From contig JARUPZ010000036.1 of the NCBI GenBank assembly GCA_031213475.1, positions 3,100,001-3,164,000 of the forward strand: a stretch of 64,000 nt of DNA, given 5' to 3'. The stretch's first letter is position 1. The number at the start of each line of letters is the position of its first letter. Positions 1 through 12,439 of the stretch are shown here, piece by piece. The position numbers and the translations under genes were made by a program. This stretch comes from Nereocystis luetkeana. Lineage: Eukaryota; Sar; Phaeophyceae; Laminariales; Laminariaceae. The notes under the pieces were generated by a model, which saw only the letters and a program-made list of their open reading frames with translations, was not told the origin of the DNA and made no database searches.

Positions 1-185
1 GCTGGGAGGCGGGGTAAAAAAAACAAGGGACGAGCGAGCGAGCGAATGTCGAGAAAGTCAGAGAAAAAAACAACTGAAATGACGCTGCTTGCTAGAAAAC
101 GAGCTGCGAGGCGGGGAAAAAAAAGCAAGGGACGGCGAGCGAGCGAATGTCGAGAAAGTCAGAGAAAAAATCAAACTGAAATAAA
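1..185. repeat. Tandem duplication of a ~105-bp unit
   Basis: Two diverged copies, about 1-85 and 107-185. Both contain GGCGGGG, a run of A, CAAGGGACG, GCGAGCGAGCGAATGTCGAG and AAAGTCAGAGAAAAAA. The left end may be cut by the window border. No coding potential seen. Confidence 0.75.
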
Positions 186-2907
186 TGGGATCGCGGTAGG
201 TGGTGCCCGCGAGTAAAAATACTGCCGTGCTTGCTTGGGTCGGGCGTCTTTTTTGGTGATGATGTAAGCCAACGATAGCAAGAGCGATCGAAAACAAGAC
301 GCTCTCGGCGGTGGCCAGCCGGCCCGTAGACGGGCTACGATATAGGTTGACATGTTTCGGCCGAGGAAAAAACAAAAGTGATATGTATAAGACCTAAATA
401 AAAGCTACTCGTAGGAACTACCCACTCAACGCCGTTGTTAGTGGGTTACTATCATCGTACATTTTTCGGACAAGACCTTGTAGGCCACGGAATTTGTTCA
501 TCCTCGGGTTAACCCTTTAGAACGAACGCAGTCCCGTTATTATGTGACGAACTACTCAAATTTCAAGAAGTTTTTCCCCAAACGGGACTGACTGCGGTTC
601 TGAAGAAGTCAAGGGCGAATTATTGCAGTTTCGTCTTGGGGACAAACCACCCAAACCGGTAGGTAGTATGCCGGCAGTACTACCACTGCTGTTGTTGAAG
701 GATGAAGGGTACACAATCCGTTTTGGGGGTCAAGGCATGGGGAGCTCTTCGCGTGAGAGCCTCAGAAGGCATGCATCTATCTCATGTATGTAGTAGGTGC
801 ATCCCTATTGTACGGCGCGGCAGCGGCGGACTGTATGCACATGCCTTTAGACAAAGGTGGGTGCGTCGTTCGAGCTCCGGGTCTGTTTGTTATTATCCAC
901 AACGCGTGTTGTGGCGAGTGAGTCGGTCAACGCATACATAAATACATGCAGACATCGCTTATAATATTTCAAAGTAATATTATAGCAGCAGCAACTACCT
1001 ATTAATACCAGGTATCAGAAGAAGGCGTGAACATACGAACGACTACTACTACTACTACTATTGAAAGTGTACGTACAGTCATAGCGGCATCGAGTAGGGT
1101 ATCACAGCTAGCAACGATCAAACGTGTTCGATGTGCTGGCTGCAAAGATCGCAGCCTATTCCAGGACATACATGAACAATACATGAACTTCGAGCACGAC
1201 GAAGTGCGGCAATATCACACAGCACAGACGAAGGACGGACACCTACTGTTTCTATTTAATATTATACTTTTTTCATAGATAGAGTAGAAAATGGGACTTA
1301 CTTACAAAAATTCCAGGGCGCAAACAGATAAAAAATGGTACACCCCGACGTGTTCGCCCTGACGTTTGCGTAGTAGTGTAGGATAGTGTACCAGGTAACC
1401 CTTTCTCATGCTTCGCAGTATTACTTCATTAGGCACGGGTGGCGAGTATCTATCTGTACGACATGCTTTCGTACTACATACTGCTGCTGTTAATATTACG
1501 AGTATTAATAGCAAATAAATATCTGTGCATGCCTTCGTACTGTTTATACTACGGGGGGGGGTAGGAAACAGTAACAACCCTAACCAGACATGCATACACG
1601 GTGGGTCTGTGTGTGGGTTCCATTATGGGTTCTGATTGGCACCCCTGTATGTATGAGTAGTATACCAAAAAAAGGTGTCCTGTGCTGTACCGAGGATGCT
1701 GTGCTGTGGCCTAAACTGACTGTGCAGCACTGCTTGCTCCCGCTGTAATACCTACAGAATGCCGGGGTCGACGAAACGAGAGACGGTGCATGCAGCAAGC
1801 AGTAGTACTATATTCATAGCAACATCGCAGTCAATTAATTGGATTCGTGCGGTGCGGGTGTTGTTGCTGGCTGGTGTTTGCTCTTCTTGGATGTGGAGCG
1901 CAGAATTTCCGCGGCCGTACTTACACCTACTTACTTACTGCGTGTTTTCGCGTTGCTACGCCGTTCTTACCGCCGTTCGGCACCCCGCCGCACAGCACTG
2001 CTGCTTATAACCGCACCACTCACCACGGGTGTACTACGGGTATAAGGACTGCTTGATGGACAGAATGACTTCGAAACGGTCCTTTCAATTTCCGTCTACA
2101 GTACTAGATTGGTACGTATACTCGTTTAGTACCACTACTACTGCTGTTGTACCAGAATAATATTAGTAGTAAGTAGTAGGATGCCGGTACTACTGTACTA
2201 CAGTAGTACTAGTACCTGGTTAAAAGTACTCTCTGTTGTCTGTCGCAGTTTTGCTGTGGAAATAGTACACCACTGCTACTAGCATTCACTATAATAGTGG
2301 TAACAATCGCATACATACCTGGCGTGGACAGTCCGGGACAGAAGTACCCCCTTGCCAGAGAAGACGGAGATAGATCGCTTGCGTGCGGGATGATGTGGTG
2401 AGAAAAGTAATGTGCAAACGGGCGCGTGCGTGTGCGAGTGTTGTTGTTGCTGTAACTGTTGTTGTTGCTGCTGGTGTTGTTCTTGTTGCTGACCGGCTGA
2501 GTCGAAAGTGGGGGAGAGAGCCACCGCCCCCTGCGTACGTACACGTACATACCATAGAACAGTGCCCGGTTTGTACCCGTGTTTGCGTATGCGTGTGGTG
2601 TCACGCGGCGCGCAGGAAAAGCGGACTCTCCGCAGAAAATCCATTGCGTTGTGGTGCGTCGACCGCTGGCGGCGTACGCCGACAAAATATACTGGGAACA
2701 TTGCCGTCAATAATAATTAAAATGCCCCGGATATACAAGTAGTGGTCGTTCGTTCCTGATAAACTTGAAAGATGTACGTACCCCTTTTTACAACTTCGTC
2801 CGGAAATGCCAGGACCGTTTCCTGTCAATAATATCAATCAAGGCGGCAAACAACCATTCATTATTGGTTGTGAATAATTTGTGCCATGGTTCTTGGTGTG
2901 TTTGTAG
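186..2907. other. Intergenic; no gene seen
   Basis: Short open frames only, with no family motif. It contains one palindromic repeat copy (511-604), short ACT/CTA and GTT/GCT trinucleotide runs (about 1040-1061 and 2440-2490), and two TACCAGGTA words near 1009 and 1392. Confidence 0.6.
511..604. repeat. Palindromic TTTGGGGACAAAC-type repeat, copy a
   Basis: Begins AACCCTTTAGAAC and ends GACTGCGGTTCTGAAG, with GCAGTCCCGTT on the left arm and AACGGGACTG on the right. The ends are imperfect inverted repeats. See 3821-3917 for a cleaner copy. Confidence 0.7.
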
Positions 2908-2908
2908 T

Positions 2909-3011
2909 ACGGGGGACCATAGTTAACAGGACCTATGGTATACATACTAACCTGTATGTTTAACAATTTTTACAAACAATATATGGTCCTGTTAACTATG
3001 GCCCCCCGTAA
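2909..3011. mobile_element. TA-flanked fold-back MITE (family 1), copy 1
   Basis: About 103 bp with near-perfect terminal inverted repeats (ACGGGGGACCATAGTTAACA and the complement ending GGCCCCCCGTAA). Both arms carry the GTTAAC variant. The AT-rich middle holds the family's ACCTATGGTATACAT block. Confidence 0.85.
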
Positions 3012-3015
3012 TAGT

Positions 3016-3143
3016 ATTTCGGGGGGGCATATTAAATAGGACCGACGGTACAGACGAAAACGTATGTGTGCCTGGTACTCTTGTATATTTCGTTTTTTTC
3101 ACGTACAAAATGTGCCACTATTTACTCTCATGGTCCCCCGCAA
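3016..3143. mobile_element. Diverged family 1 relative, copy 2
   Basis: Starts CGGGGGGGCATATTAAATAGG and ends CATGGTCCCCCGCAAT, separated from copy 1 by a few bases. The middle is longer and poorly matching; it contains a TGCCTGGTA word. Confidence 0.6.
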
Positions 3144-3820
3144 TAGTAGTAGCTAGTTTGTAGGACTGGCATCGGGAATAATAAGGCGGTGCCGCGAGAT
3201 CATCCGTGAATCTCAGTTTGCCACTGCCGGCTTGTGCTGTACAGAGTGCGGTGTTTGTTGTGCCTCGCGAGCTCGATATAGACGGGAAAATGTAGTGGTC
3301 GATCATTTCCAAACCCTACGAGAGGCTGCCGAGTCACACGCGTGCTGATGGATGCCGCCGACATTATTGTTGGTGCTATGTTGTAGGGCGGTGGCTTCGA
3401 GTTCGTGCCATACAACGAGAAGCGGGTTGGACTTACTTACTTGGGTTGGGGGCTAGGCTTTTGTATGGCGGTGCTATGTAGTATGCGCTCTTCTTGCTGC
3501 AGAGCCGTGGCTACTCCTTCTTCTGCAGAGTTGTTCTGTGTATACTGTGTGCAGCGCGTTCTTGCTTGACCAGGACGTGCCACACAAGATGAATTTCAAA
3601 ATAAAATGCCCAGAAGCTTTCGACCAAATAATATGTCATGTATGTGCTCGTACCATACTTGGTCGGAAAAGTGCCCACGAGTACGAACGGACGTCGCATA
3701 CACGTTTGTTTTGGGAAATCAATATATCATGCTGGTCGTTTATATCTAACATAATTACGTACCAGGGATATATATATATGGTGGTAGCATCGTGTAAGTG
3801 TTTTTCTGTGATCTTCCCTT

Positions 3821-3917
3821 AACCCTTTTAGAACCGCAGTCAGTCCCGATTTGGGGACAAACTACTTGAAATTTGAGTGGATTGTCCCCAAAATGAAACT
3901 GCAGTTAGTTCTAAAGT
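3821..3917. repeat. Palindromic TTTGGGGACAAAC-type repeat, copy b
   Basis: Left arm AACCCTTTTAGAACCGCAG...GATTTGGGGACAAACTAC; right arm ATTGTCCCCAAAATGAAAC...TAGTTCTAAAG. The arms are complementary, so the unit can fold into a long hairpin. Confidence 0.75.
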
Positions 3918-4107
3918 ACGAGTACATACATGTTCGCGGTCTTGACCCTCTGCAGAATTTGAGTGGCTTGTCGCCAACACTGGATGGTGTCGCCTGCCGT
4001 GTCGACTCTATCTACCTGAAGGGACGAAGTCAGTCGTATTGTCAGAGAGGTATAATACTCGTACCGTCTGTTTCCTTAGGCTTTCTGTTTTACACCTACG
4101 AGTACCA

Positions 4108-4210
4108 TTACGGGGGACCGTAGTTAACAGGACCAAATATTGTTTGTAAAAATGATTGAATATATAGGTTTTTATGTATACCATTGGTCCTATTAACTAT
4201 GGCTCCCCGG
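4108..4210. mobile_element. Family 1 MITE, copy 3 (reverse middle)
   Basis: TTACGGGGGACCGTAG at the left, CTATGGCTCCCCGG at the right, with the middle in the reverse orientation (AATATTG...GGTTTTTATGTATACCAT). The arms differ at one position (GTTAACAGG versus CCTATTAAC). Confidence 0.85.
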
Positions 4211-4869
4211 AAGACTACGTAAGAGAGCTGCTCCGTTGAAAATTATTTTACCAGTACGAGCAGACTGTACGATTTTAACTTTCTTTTACTCCGTCGTGCT
4301 GACCGCAAGAATAATAGTTGGCGTCGTGCGGTCGAAAGCTTAAGCTTTCATGTGGTACCGAAACCATCCGCCAATCTGTCAATCTTGGCTTCTGACGGGC
4401 GTTCAAAGAGGGCAAACAACAAGGAGGTCGTAGGTATTTTGCTCTCTCTCCTCGCGCTGTTGACATGACTACGTATATATATCGCGAAGTCTGTGCTGTC
4501 TTCGTGACTTCTACCCACCAGCTAAAACAACATCAACTATCATCAGCACACACTCAGTGTCCGTCCTGATCACTCATCTTCAAGAGTTACAACAAAGTAC
4601 AAAGATTAAGGTACAGACTGCTCTGTGAGACAGGGCCTAAAACCGAGGCATAAATAATCGCAAAATTACGAAAGGCACGTACGTACGTGAAGTAAAAGGG
4701 AAATAACGACGAACCAGGCACGAGGAGAGCACAACAACACAAAGAAAGCCTCCAGACCAAAATAAATATACCTGGAACAGACTATTATACAGCAAGAAGA
4801 GCAGTATTAATAGTACACGTACGAACATGTGAATGAATAGCAGGGGTGGGCATGGAATATACCAATATT

Positions 4870-7540
4870 ATTACGTGTGTGTGTGTGTGTTCTTCACATT
4901 AAACCGTTCTTTCTACCCGTCGACATCCAGCACAACAACCAGTGTCCGTGCCGATTTTTCAATCCTAGAAGAGATACAAGTTCTGTGGTCACAAAGCCAC
5001 GTCACAGAGATACGTGCTTACGGCAGGCAGTAGTTCCGTGGAGTTTCTGAAGGCGTAGAACTTCGTACCATACTACTAGTATAATACGGAGGCAGTAGTT
5101 CTTACAGCAGGATAGTAGGAGTAAATACCAGCTATATTAATAGGTCGTATTTTAATATTCTTATTACCAGGTGGTAGTGTTTTACTCGTCTTCATTCTGT
5201 GCGAACATGAAAAAAAAAATCGTGAGTAAAAGTGTGTACCAGGTACGAGGTATACCATTACTACCAGGTATTAATTATTATTATTAATTATATTCAGAAA
5301 TTTGGAAATAAATGTCGTGCAGTGTGGGCAAACCAAAAAAATAAAATGTACTCGCACAAATATCCATATTATTATGTCGTTGACGACGAGTATTCGCACG
5401 GCGGTAAACGAGCAAGAAAATTCCGCACCGCCGACAGAAGAAGCAGCAGTATAGGTCTAAATAAAATGTACCTGTGGTAGGAAGTTTTTAATAAAATTTC
5501 TGCGTCCTGACTGGTCCTGATGATGCAGTCACACTCTTTTTTTGTGCTGCCAGGCTGCACATCGGAGAACCAACGCGGAAATATCTTATTATTCCGGCGC
5601 GTAGGGCTTCGGGGCTGCGCCAGCACCCCCCAAGATATCTATCCAAGAACGAGAGTCTCGTAGCCGGTGCCGGCAAAGCGAAGTTGTGCGACCGACCGCG
5701 GCGCTCCGGGGAGGACGCCTTGCTTCTCCTGCCTCGTTTGCTGCTGTATAAAAACGTTCTTGACGTTTGTTGTGCGGTATGCATACTTATTTATATCAAG
5801 TATTCATTTTTTGCCCTGTAGAACACAAAAAAACGCCTTGAAAAAAAATGGTGAGACGTCGGTTAGGAAAAAGACTATGAGAGTCAGGGGAACTGCACTA
5901 TTAACTACATGTATTGGTATAATTTTGTCAAGTAAAATCAGGTCTGAAATAATATGTGACTAATAATAAATCGCACTTTTCATGTTTCATTAGACCAACT
6001 TTTTTAAGTACCAGGTACCAGGTACCAGGTATGTATTATTATGAGAAATTATTTCCGGGCTCTAGGTGAGTTCTTAGGCCGAATACACGCGTTTCACTCG
6101 GCGGGACAGTCGAAAACACCGGTAGACTCCTCAGAATGCCCCCCGGAGTTTTCCGAGGGCTTTCAGGAAGCAGCTTAATACTCTACGTTTTTGCAAACAC
6201 AGTCGAGAGTCCTAATTTGACTTTTGAAGCAGCTAATCAAATGTCTTTGGAGGGCCAAAAATAAAAAAATAAAAAGATTGTCAAGTCAGAACTGGGGGCA
6301 GATATAATGGAACTTTGGACATTGCTAGTAGTGAAAAATTGTTATGCGGCTTACTATAGATTGGGCTCGTGGAGGTCTTAATCCGTTGGGCTACGTAAAG
6401 GAAGGTAAAAAATGTTAACCAATCGTGAGAGTGTTATAAAATTACCCTGGGCTGGGTAATTGATCGGTCTTTTACCCCTATATCTAAGTGGGTAACACCT
6501 TCACACCACCCAGTAGTAGTGTAAGCCTCATCATAACAAAATCGTGATGTGCCCTCATAAAAAAAGGCAATAAATACCAGGTAGGTATGAAAGATGGGCG
6601 AGCAGTCACACCAACCAATCATACGACGCTGCAGAAGAAGCGGGAAACTATTCTATGAAGTTTTCGGAAACCTCTAAGGGGGGTATCCTGAGAAGTCTGC
6701 CGATCGATGTTGTTGTCTACACAGTCGCGCCGAATAAATCTTGGGTTTTCGGCGAAAAAAAAAACAGTTCTTATCAGAGCCCTTCAGAAACATCCCGTCA
6801 TAGTTGGTGTAAGTCGTTGAAGTATATATATGGCCACCCTTTTATAGGTGGACTACTGTATAGTTGGAATAAGGTTTAAAGAGCTGCGCGCCGCCAGATG
6901 GCCACAATTCCAACAGAAAACAACCTCAGCCTTGATGCCTGTAAAAAATATGTACCTGGTATCATAATCGCCGTTGTAATTCGTAATAATAATAGAGAGG
7001 CCTCTGGAAGTATGTAGATCGTATATATCCGGGAAACGGAGCTAAACCTTTTTTCCCCGAGTTCGGGCAGACGAAATAATGGACCAATGATAGGACGCAC
7101 GTAGCCTTTTTGTGGAAAAAGTATACAACATCAATCAGTTTTGTCCTCAACTAAATAAATGCAAGGAGGAGGGTTTTCGTCAATTCAATGCAAACGTTTT
7201 TCATATTTATTTAGTGACCGACTGGTATTCAATTGCGACAAACATGTTGCGATAATAGTTGTGAAACATTATGTTCTCCTTGATAAAAATATGGGGGAAG
7301 ATCTTACTACACAAAACACACACACGAACGATACCACAAACATCGGAGGTTTTCCAGAGCTCTTGGCATCTGCCACTGACTGGACTTATTTGCCGACTCT
7401 ACTACAAAATGAACACCTTGACACGTTGAAAACCTTGGATCTTGACGGTCGTTTTTGTTCCTATTATCCATGCCACGTATATATCCATAATATGTCGACG
7501 GGTAGAAAGAACGGTTTAATGTGAAGGACACACACACACA
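4870..7540. mobile_element. Possible 2.65-kb element with ~44-bp terminal inverted repeats
   Basis: A (TG)n run followed by CTTCACATTAAACCG and TTCTTTCTACCCGTCGACAT ends near 4926. The exact reverse complement, also with the TG/CA run on the outside, lies at about 7490-7533. The interior has no recognisable transposase; it holds a GC-rich patch (5550-5760) and a 121-codon open frame. It could instead be two unrelated inverted copies of a small repeat. Confidence 0.4.
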
Positions 7541-8346
7541 TATAACACCTCATCTGTTAATGAATATCATGTCGCATAGATACGGCGATCGCTATGCATG
7601 TATGTTCCATTCATCATACATATGCATGCGCAGGTCGTGTTTTTTAATGTGCGCGTGAAACGAAAATAGCGAGGTACCAGGTACCTGGTACATTTTCAAT
7701 CATTTTGCCCTGAATGACTGATTTTAGCCGAGTTTGGCCGGTCTGCGAGGAGATTGTTTTCTTGATGCATACGAAGTCAGTCCCGCAACTGCTTGAGTTT
7801 ATTGTTGAAGTACGGATTACATTTTATACCAGGTACAGATACAATATATATGTATATATATAATAAATATTACCATATACCCTGGTATACATAATATATT
7901 GTTGTTGTTCTAACATTAACTCACAATACAATGCAGTCCGTGGTCGCAGGACAGGCTCAAATAACTCTGGAGTGGTGGTGGAAGAAATACCTCGGTGGGT
8001 AGTAAAACAGAGGCGAAAACGAAAAAAAACAAGCATACGCACTCCACCACTAAGGGCACCAGGGAAGCAAAATGGAGACTATTAGTATCAGACAAACCAC
8101 TAAAAAAAGAAGATGAAGCGAAGCAAAAAAAAAACAAAAACAAAAGCAGATAGAAAAACGCAAAAAAGCAAAACGGAACATACAAATAAAGACACAAAGA
8201 GGTACAAACGGGAAAGAAGAAAGAAAGATGAAAAATAAAAAAGACGGGAAAAAAAGGGACAAACACGGGCGGGGGGGGAAAGAAAATACGAAAGGCAGGC
8301 ACTGGAGCATACAGACACGCAAAGTTGCCCAGGTGGCACCATGCTA

Positions 8347-8451
8347 TTACGGGGGACCATAGTTAATAGGACCTATGGTGTACATAAAAACCTATATATT
8401 TAACCATTTTTACGAACAATATTTGGTCCTATTAACTATGGTCCCCCGTAA
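8347..8451. mobile_element. Family 1 MITE, copy 4 (near-consensus)
   Basis: Arms TTACGGGGGACCATAGTTAA / TTAACTATGGTCCCCCGTAA match perfectly. The flanks read GCTA before and TAGC after, giving a clear TA target-site duplication. Confidence 0.9.
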
Positions 8452-8452
8452 T

Positions 8453-9142
8453 AGCTACTTGGGTCCCAAAGAAGGAAGTAAGTGCATCATCATGACGATG
8501 ATGGCCATAACCAGGCTTCAGTGTGTTGGGCATACATGACTTAAGCTTTCTCGCGCTCAGCATCGATTAATCTCATATTTGCGGCCACTACTAAATAGCA
8601 CACACTCTCTGAACTAGTTGAACTAGTTAATATCGTTTGCTTGATGATTTGTTCATTCGTGTGCCTTGACAATAATGAGTAAGTAGTGCTTGGCCCAACT
8701 CGCACCATCCTATACGTTGGTGGTATCTTAAATACCAGGTAGGTGTGTACCGGTTGGTGCCATTGCCCATCGATCGTTGGTTCTGTTATTACTCTTCAGT
8801 TAGTTGTTGCTATGTCTTGACATACATGACATAATATTATATATGTGAGGTTGGTTGTAAGGGGTGACGCGAGAGGGTCCCTTCCGTACCCCTACCCCGT
8901 GGGAGGCCGATACTACAACAACACGAATGGCCGGAAGCATCCGCCCATAGACTGGCCTGCAGTCCGGGCTACCGCTGCCGGGGGCAACGAACTTAACAGA
9001 ACGCATGTATTCACATATATATATATATATACGCACGAAAGGGAATCCACAATCCAATTATTTCGCAGACAAACCCGGTGTTGTTAACAGAATATATATG
9101 ATGTTTTTTGGATACCTACTACTTACTCGTACTATTAACTAA
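8453..9142. other. Intergenic; no gene seen
   Basis: Nothing beyond short frames. One TACCAGGTA word near 8737 and a GC-richer patch at 8860-8990. Confidence 0.5.
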
Positions 9143-9175
9143 TTACGGGGGGCATAGTAAACAGGAAAACCTCTC
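9143..9175. mobile_element. Family 1 MITE remnant, copy 5 (left arm only)
   Basis: TTACGGGGGGCATAGTAAACAGG remains; the matching right arm is absent. Confidence 0.55.
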
Positions 9176-9478
9176 TGTTTTACCTACTTTTACTTACTAA
9201 GTTATAAGAATGTCTGTGTTGGTTGCGGTAGGTCCATGTGCGTCGCGTCGGTTTTGATTTGACGTAATACAGTATGATACTACTGTACTACTGCAGTTTT
9301 TTTGTGTTCTGGGAAGTTCTCCACTTACTTACTTACTCTCTGTTCGTCAGTCATTTTTTTACAACACTACACACCATTCATTGTCGGATGGCAAGCATAA
9401 CATGGTTTTTCGTCCTATTTACTATGATCCTCGTATTACCTACCAGGTACCTTGTATACTATATAATGCAGTTGTATA

Positions 9479-10045
<567 letters not shown>

Positions 10046-10048
<3 letters not shown>

Positions 10049-11066
10049 CTTTGACTGCTGCTGCTGTCGTATTAATAAAGATTTCCTCGGAGAACGCAAC
10101 GCATTAAGTGACTTCCTGTACGTATATATATGTTAGACCGTGGAGGTGGTCGCGATGTAGCAATATTTTAAGATGTTAAAGTTACAGGGGTTGTCGAGGG
10201 ATGTGCAACACTTTGCCAAGATGCTACCCGCATTAAAAGTCTGACTGTATCGTTGCGGTCCCATAGTCTATTGGGTATATAACACGTACGTGCGTGCCAA
10301 ATATATCCAGTAGTGTCCCAGAGTCGCGAAGTAACGTAACCTCCGTCATTTAAATTTTGCTGGATTTCAAGGGGCATTCTCGCATGTACATGTATGTAGA
10401 TGTGTGGAAAACAACAACGATATCCCCGGGAAAGGAAAATAACATAGATATAATAGCATCCTCGCTGGGAAAACTCCTTCTTCATGTTTTCGAAAGCCCG
10501 AAACAGGGAATATATATGTAGGAGGGATCTCCGCAAAACAAAACATCTACCAGGTACATATTAGAAACCCCGACGGTGTGTCATCCATCTAGGACGCCAG
10601 TACTGTACGCTGTCCGCCTATTTAGTGCTCCAATTTGTGGACGATCTGCATACATACCTGGCGTGCAAGCTAACACAGCAGCAGCAAGCAGTAAAATAAT
10701 GTTGATGTTAGATTGGAGATAGATGTACTTTGTCTGCAATACCTTGTCTTACCACTCCTTCCTGTACAGTACCTGGAACATACTTTGCGTACGATCTAGC
10801 CAACTAACATAACAATGCCAGCTATAACAATAGTGTTCCATGTGGATCGCGTGCGTACGTCCTGTACTTTTACTTGTTAATAGCATGTAGAACGTACTTC
10901 GATGCAATTCGCACTTCGGCTAACTATTATCCCCTAACTTCGCGTTACTCGCAATGGGTCGGACTATGAAGAACTAGCACAATACTTTCGTCAAGACGGC
11001 ACCTAGATACCACGTTGAAATTGTGATAAGCAATCGCCCGCCATTCATTGTCGTAACACGATGTAA
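10046..11066. other. Intergenic; no gene seen
   Basis: A minus-strand open frame of 122 codons (10168-10536) has no recognisable motif and no splice support. Nothing else stands out. Confidence 0.5.
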
Positions 11067-11553
11067 GTTATGAGTGATCAATGTTGAAGATCACGCTGCA
11101 CATTGTCGGATGGTAAGAGAAATAACAATAAATAATGTTATCGCAACATCCTAGAAATCAGGCAGTATCGTAGTAACGTATTTATTTATTTGTTGAAAAA
11201 CAAACGGCTGAAGAAACGCAAGTCGTTGAGGAACGTTGAGCGTTACGTTACCCGAGATGTGAACAATCCTCCCTCCATCAACACAGGTAGACTTGGTGCA
11301 TGGGTTTCCTTTTGTTTCCGAGGTTTTCTTCTTTCGGGAAAGTTATGAGTGATCCATTTTGAAGCTCATGCTGCACATTGATTGTCGGATGGCAAGAGAA
11401 ATAATAAATAATGTTATCGCAACATCCTAAAAATCAGGCAGTATACTGTATCTATCGTAGTAACGTATTTATTTGTTGAAAAACAAACGGCTGAAACGCA
11501 AGTCGATGAGGAACGTTGAGCGTTGCGTTACCCGAGATGTGAACGATCCTCCC
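11067..11553. repeat. Direct tandem duplication of ~210 bp
   Basis: Copies at about 11067-11275 and 11341-11553. They share GTTATGAGTGATC, GCTGCACATTG, GTCGGATGG, AATAATGTTATCGCAACATCC, GTATTTATTTGTTG and GTTACCCGAGATGTGAAC, with small indels. Part of the unit recurs near 14460-14515. Confidence 0.8.
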
Positions 11554-12311
11554 TTAGAACTGCCATCCAACCCCATCAACGCACTGAGAGGATAGCTTCG
11601 TGCCAAATATTCGACTGTGAATTTTCTGACTGACTCGGTTTTATTTCGTTTCCTTTTTTTCGATTAAATCAAAAGTTTCCACGGACGTGCTTCTTTCTAC
11701 CTATGTTTTTCGTCTTCGTTTTTCTCTCTCCCAATAATAATGCGTCTGGATTGCTGGCATGTATGTGTGTATGCTGTGCTTTTTTCAACCAGTACGATGA
11801 TGGTAACGTACATACATACATGGCGATTTTTGTTGATTCCCCTTTTTTTGCCTCGATGCAATGTACTGCAGCAGCAGCAGTATATATATCGCATGTGTGT
11901 GTCGTGTTTTGTTTTTACCAAAGAGATTGTGTATATATATCTATGTCTTATTTATACTCGTGCTACATACCTGGTAGGACGTTTTTGAAGAATCGGCACG
12001 GGCATTGAATTTGTGTGCTGGACGCCAACGGGTATTATGTAGATAGAATGAGAAACCACACGCGCGCTCCTATATGACATGACATGTATGTACGAAAAAA
12101 AAAAACGTGAGAAAGGAGAAAAAAAAAACAATGAGAATCAACAAACTACAAGTCTAACCCCCCGCTTATAACATCGACTCATTCCGCTTACTCATCGGTG
12201 AAGTTGTGTACCATGTTGTGCGCCTACCTCGCACCTGGTCGGTTCGCACGTACAAGCAGTTAGTTGCCAGATGTGTCTTGAGCCCTGAGCCCAACCCCAA
12301 AAATATATTTA

Positions 12312-12438
12312 TTGCGGGGGGGCATAGTAAATAGGACCTACCTATGGTACACACAAAAACATACCAGGTACCAGGGTATATATTAACCTACTTTTACTAT
12401 GACATATGTTTGGTCCTATTTACAGTGGTCCCCCGTAA
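12312..12438. mobile_element. Family 1 MITE, copy 6 (GTAAAT subtype with CCAGGTA insertion)
   Basis: The left arm has GTAAATAGGACC and the right arm GGTCCTATTTAC. The middle carries CATACCAGGTACCAGGGTATA where plain copies read CTATATA, so the site holds two successive CCAGG-type insertions. Confidence 0.85.
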
Positions 12439-12439
12439 T

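Noticed and set aside
7159..7524. 121-codon plus-strand open frame near the right end of the possible 2.65-kb element
   Set aside because: No recognisable domain and no supporting splice sites; its 3' end runs into the inverted-repeat terminus.
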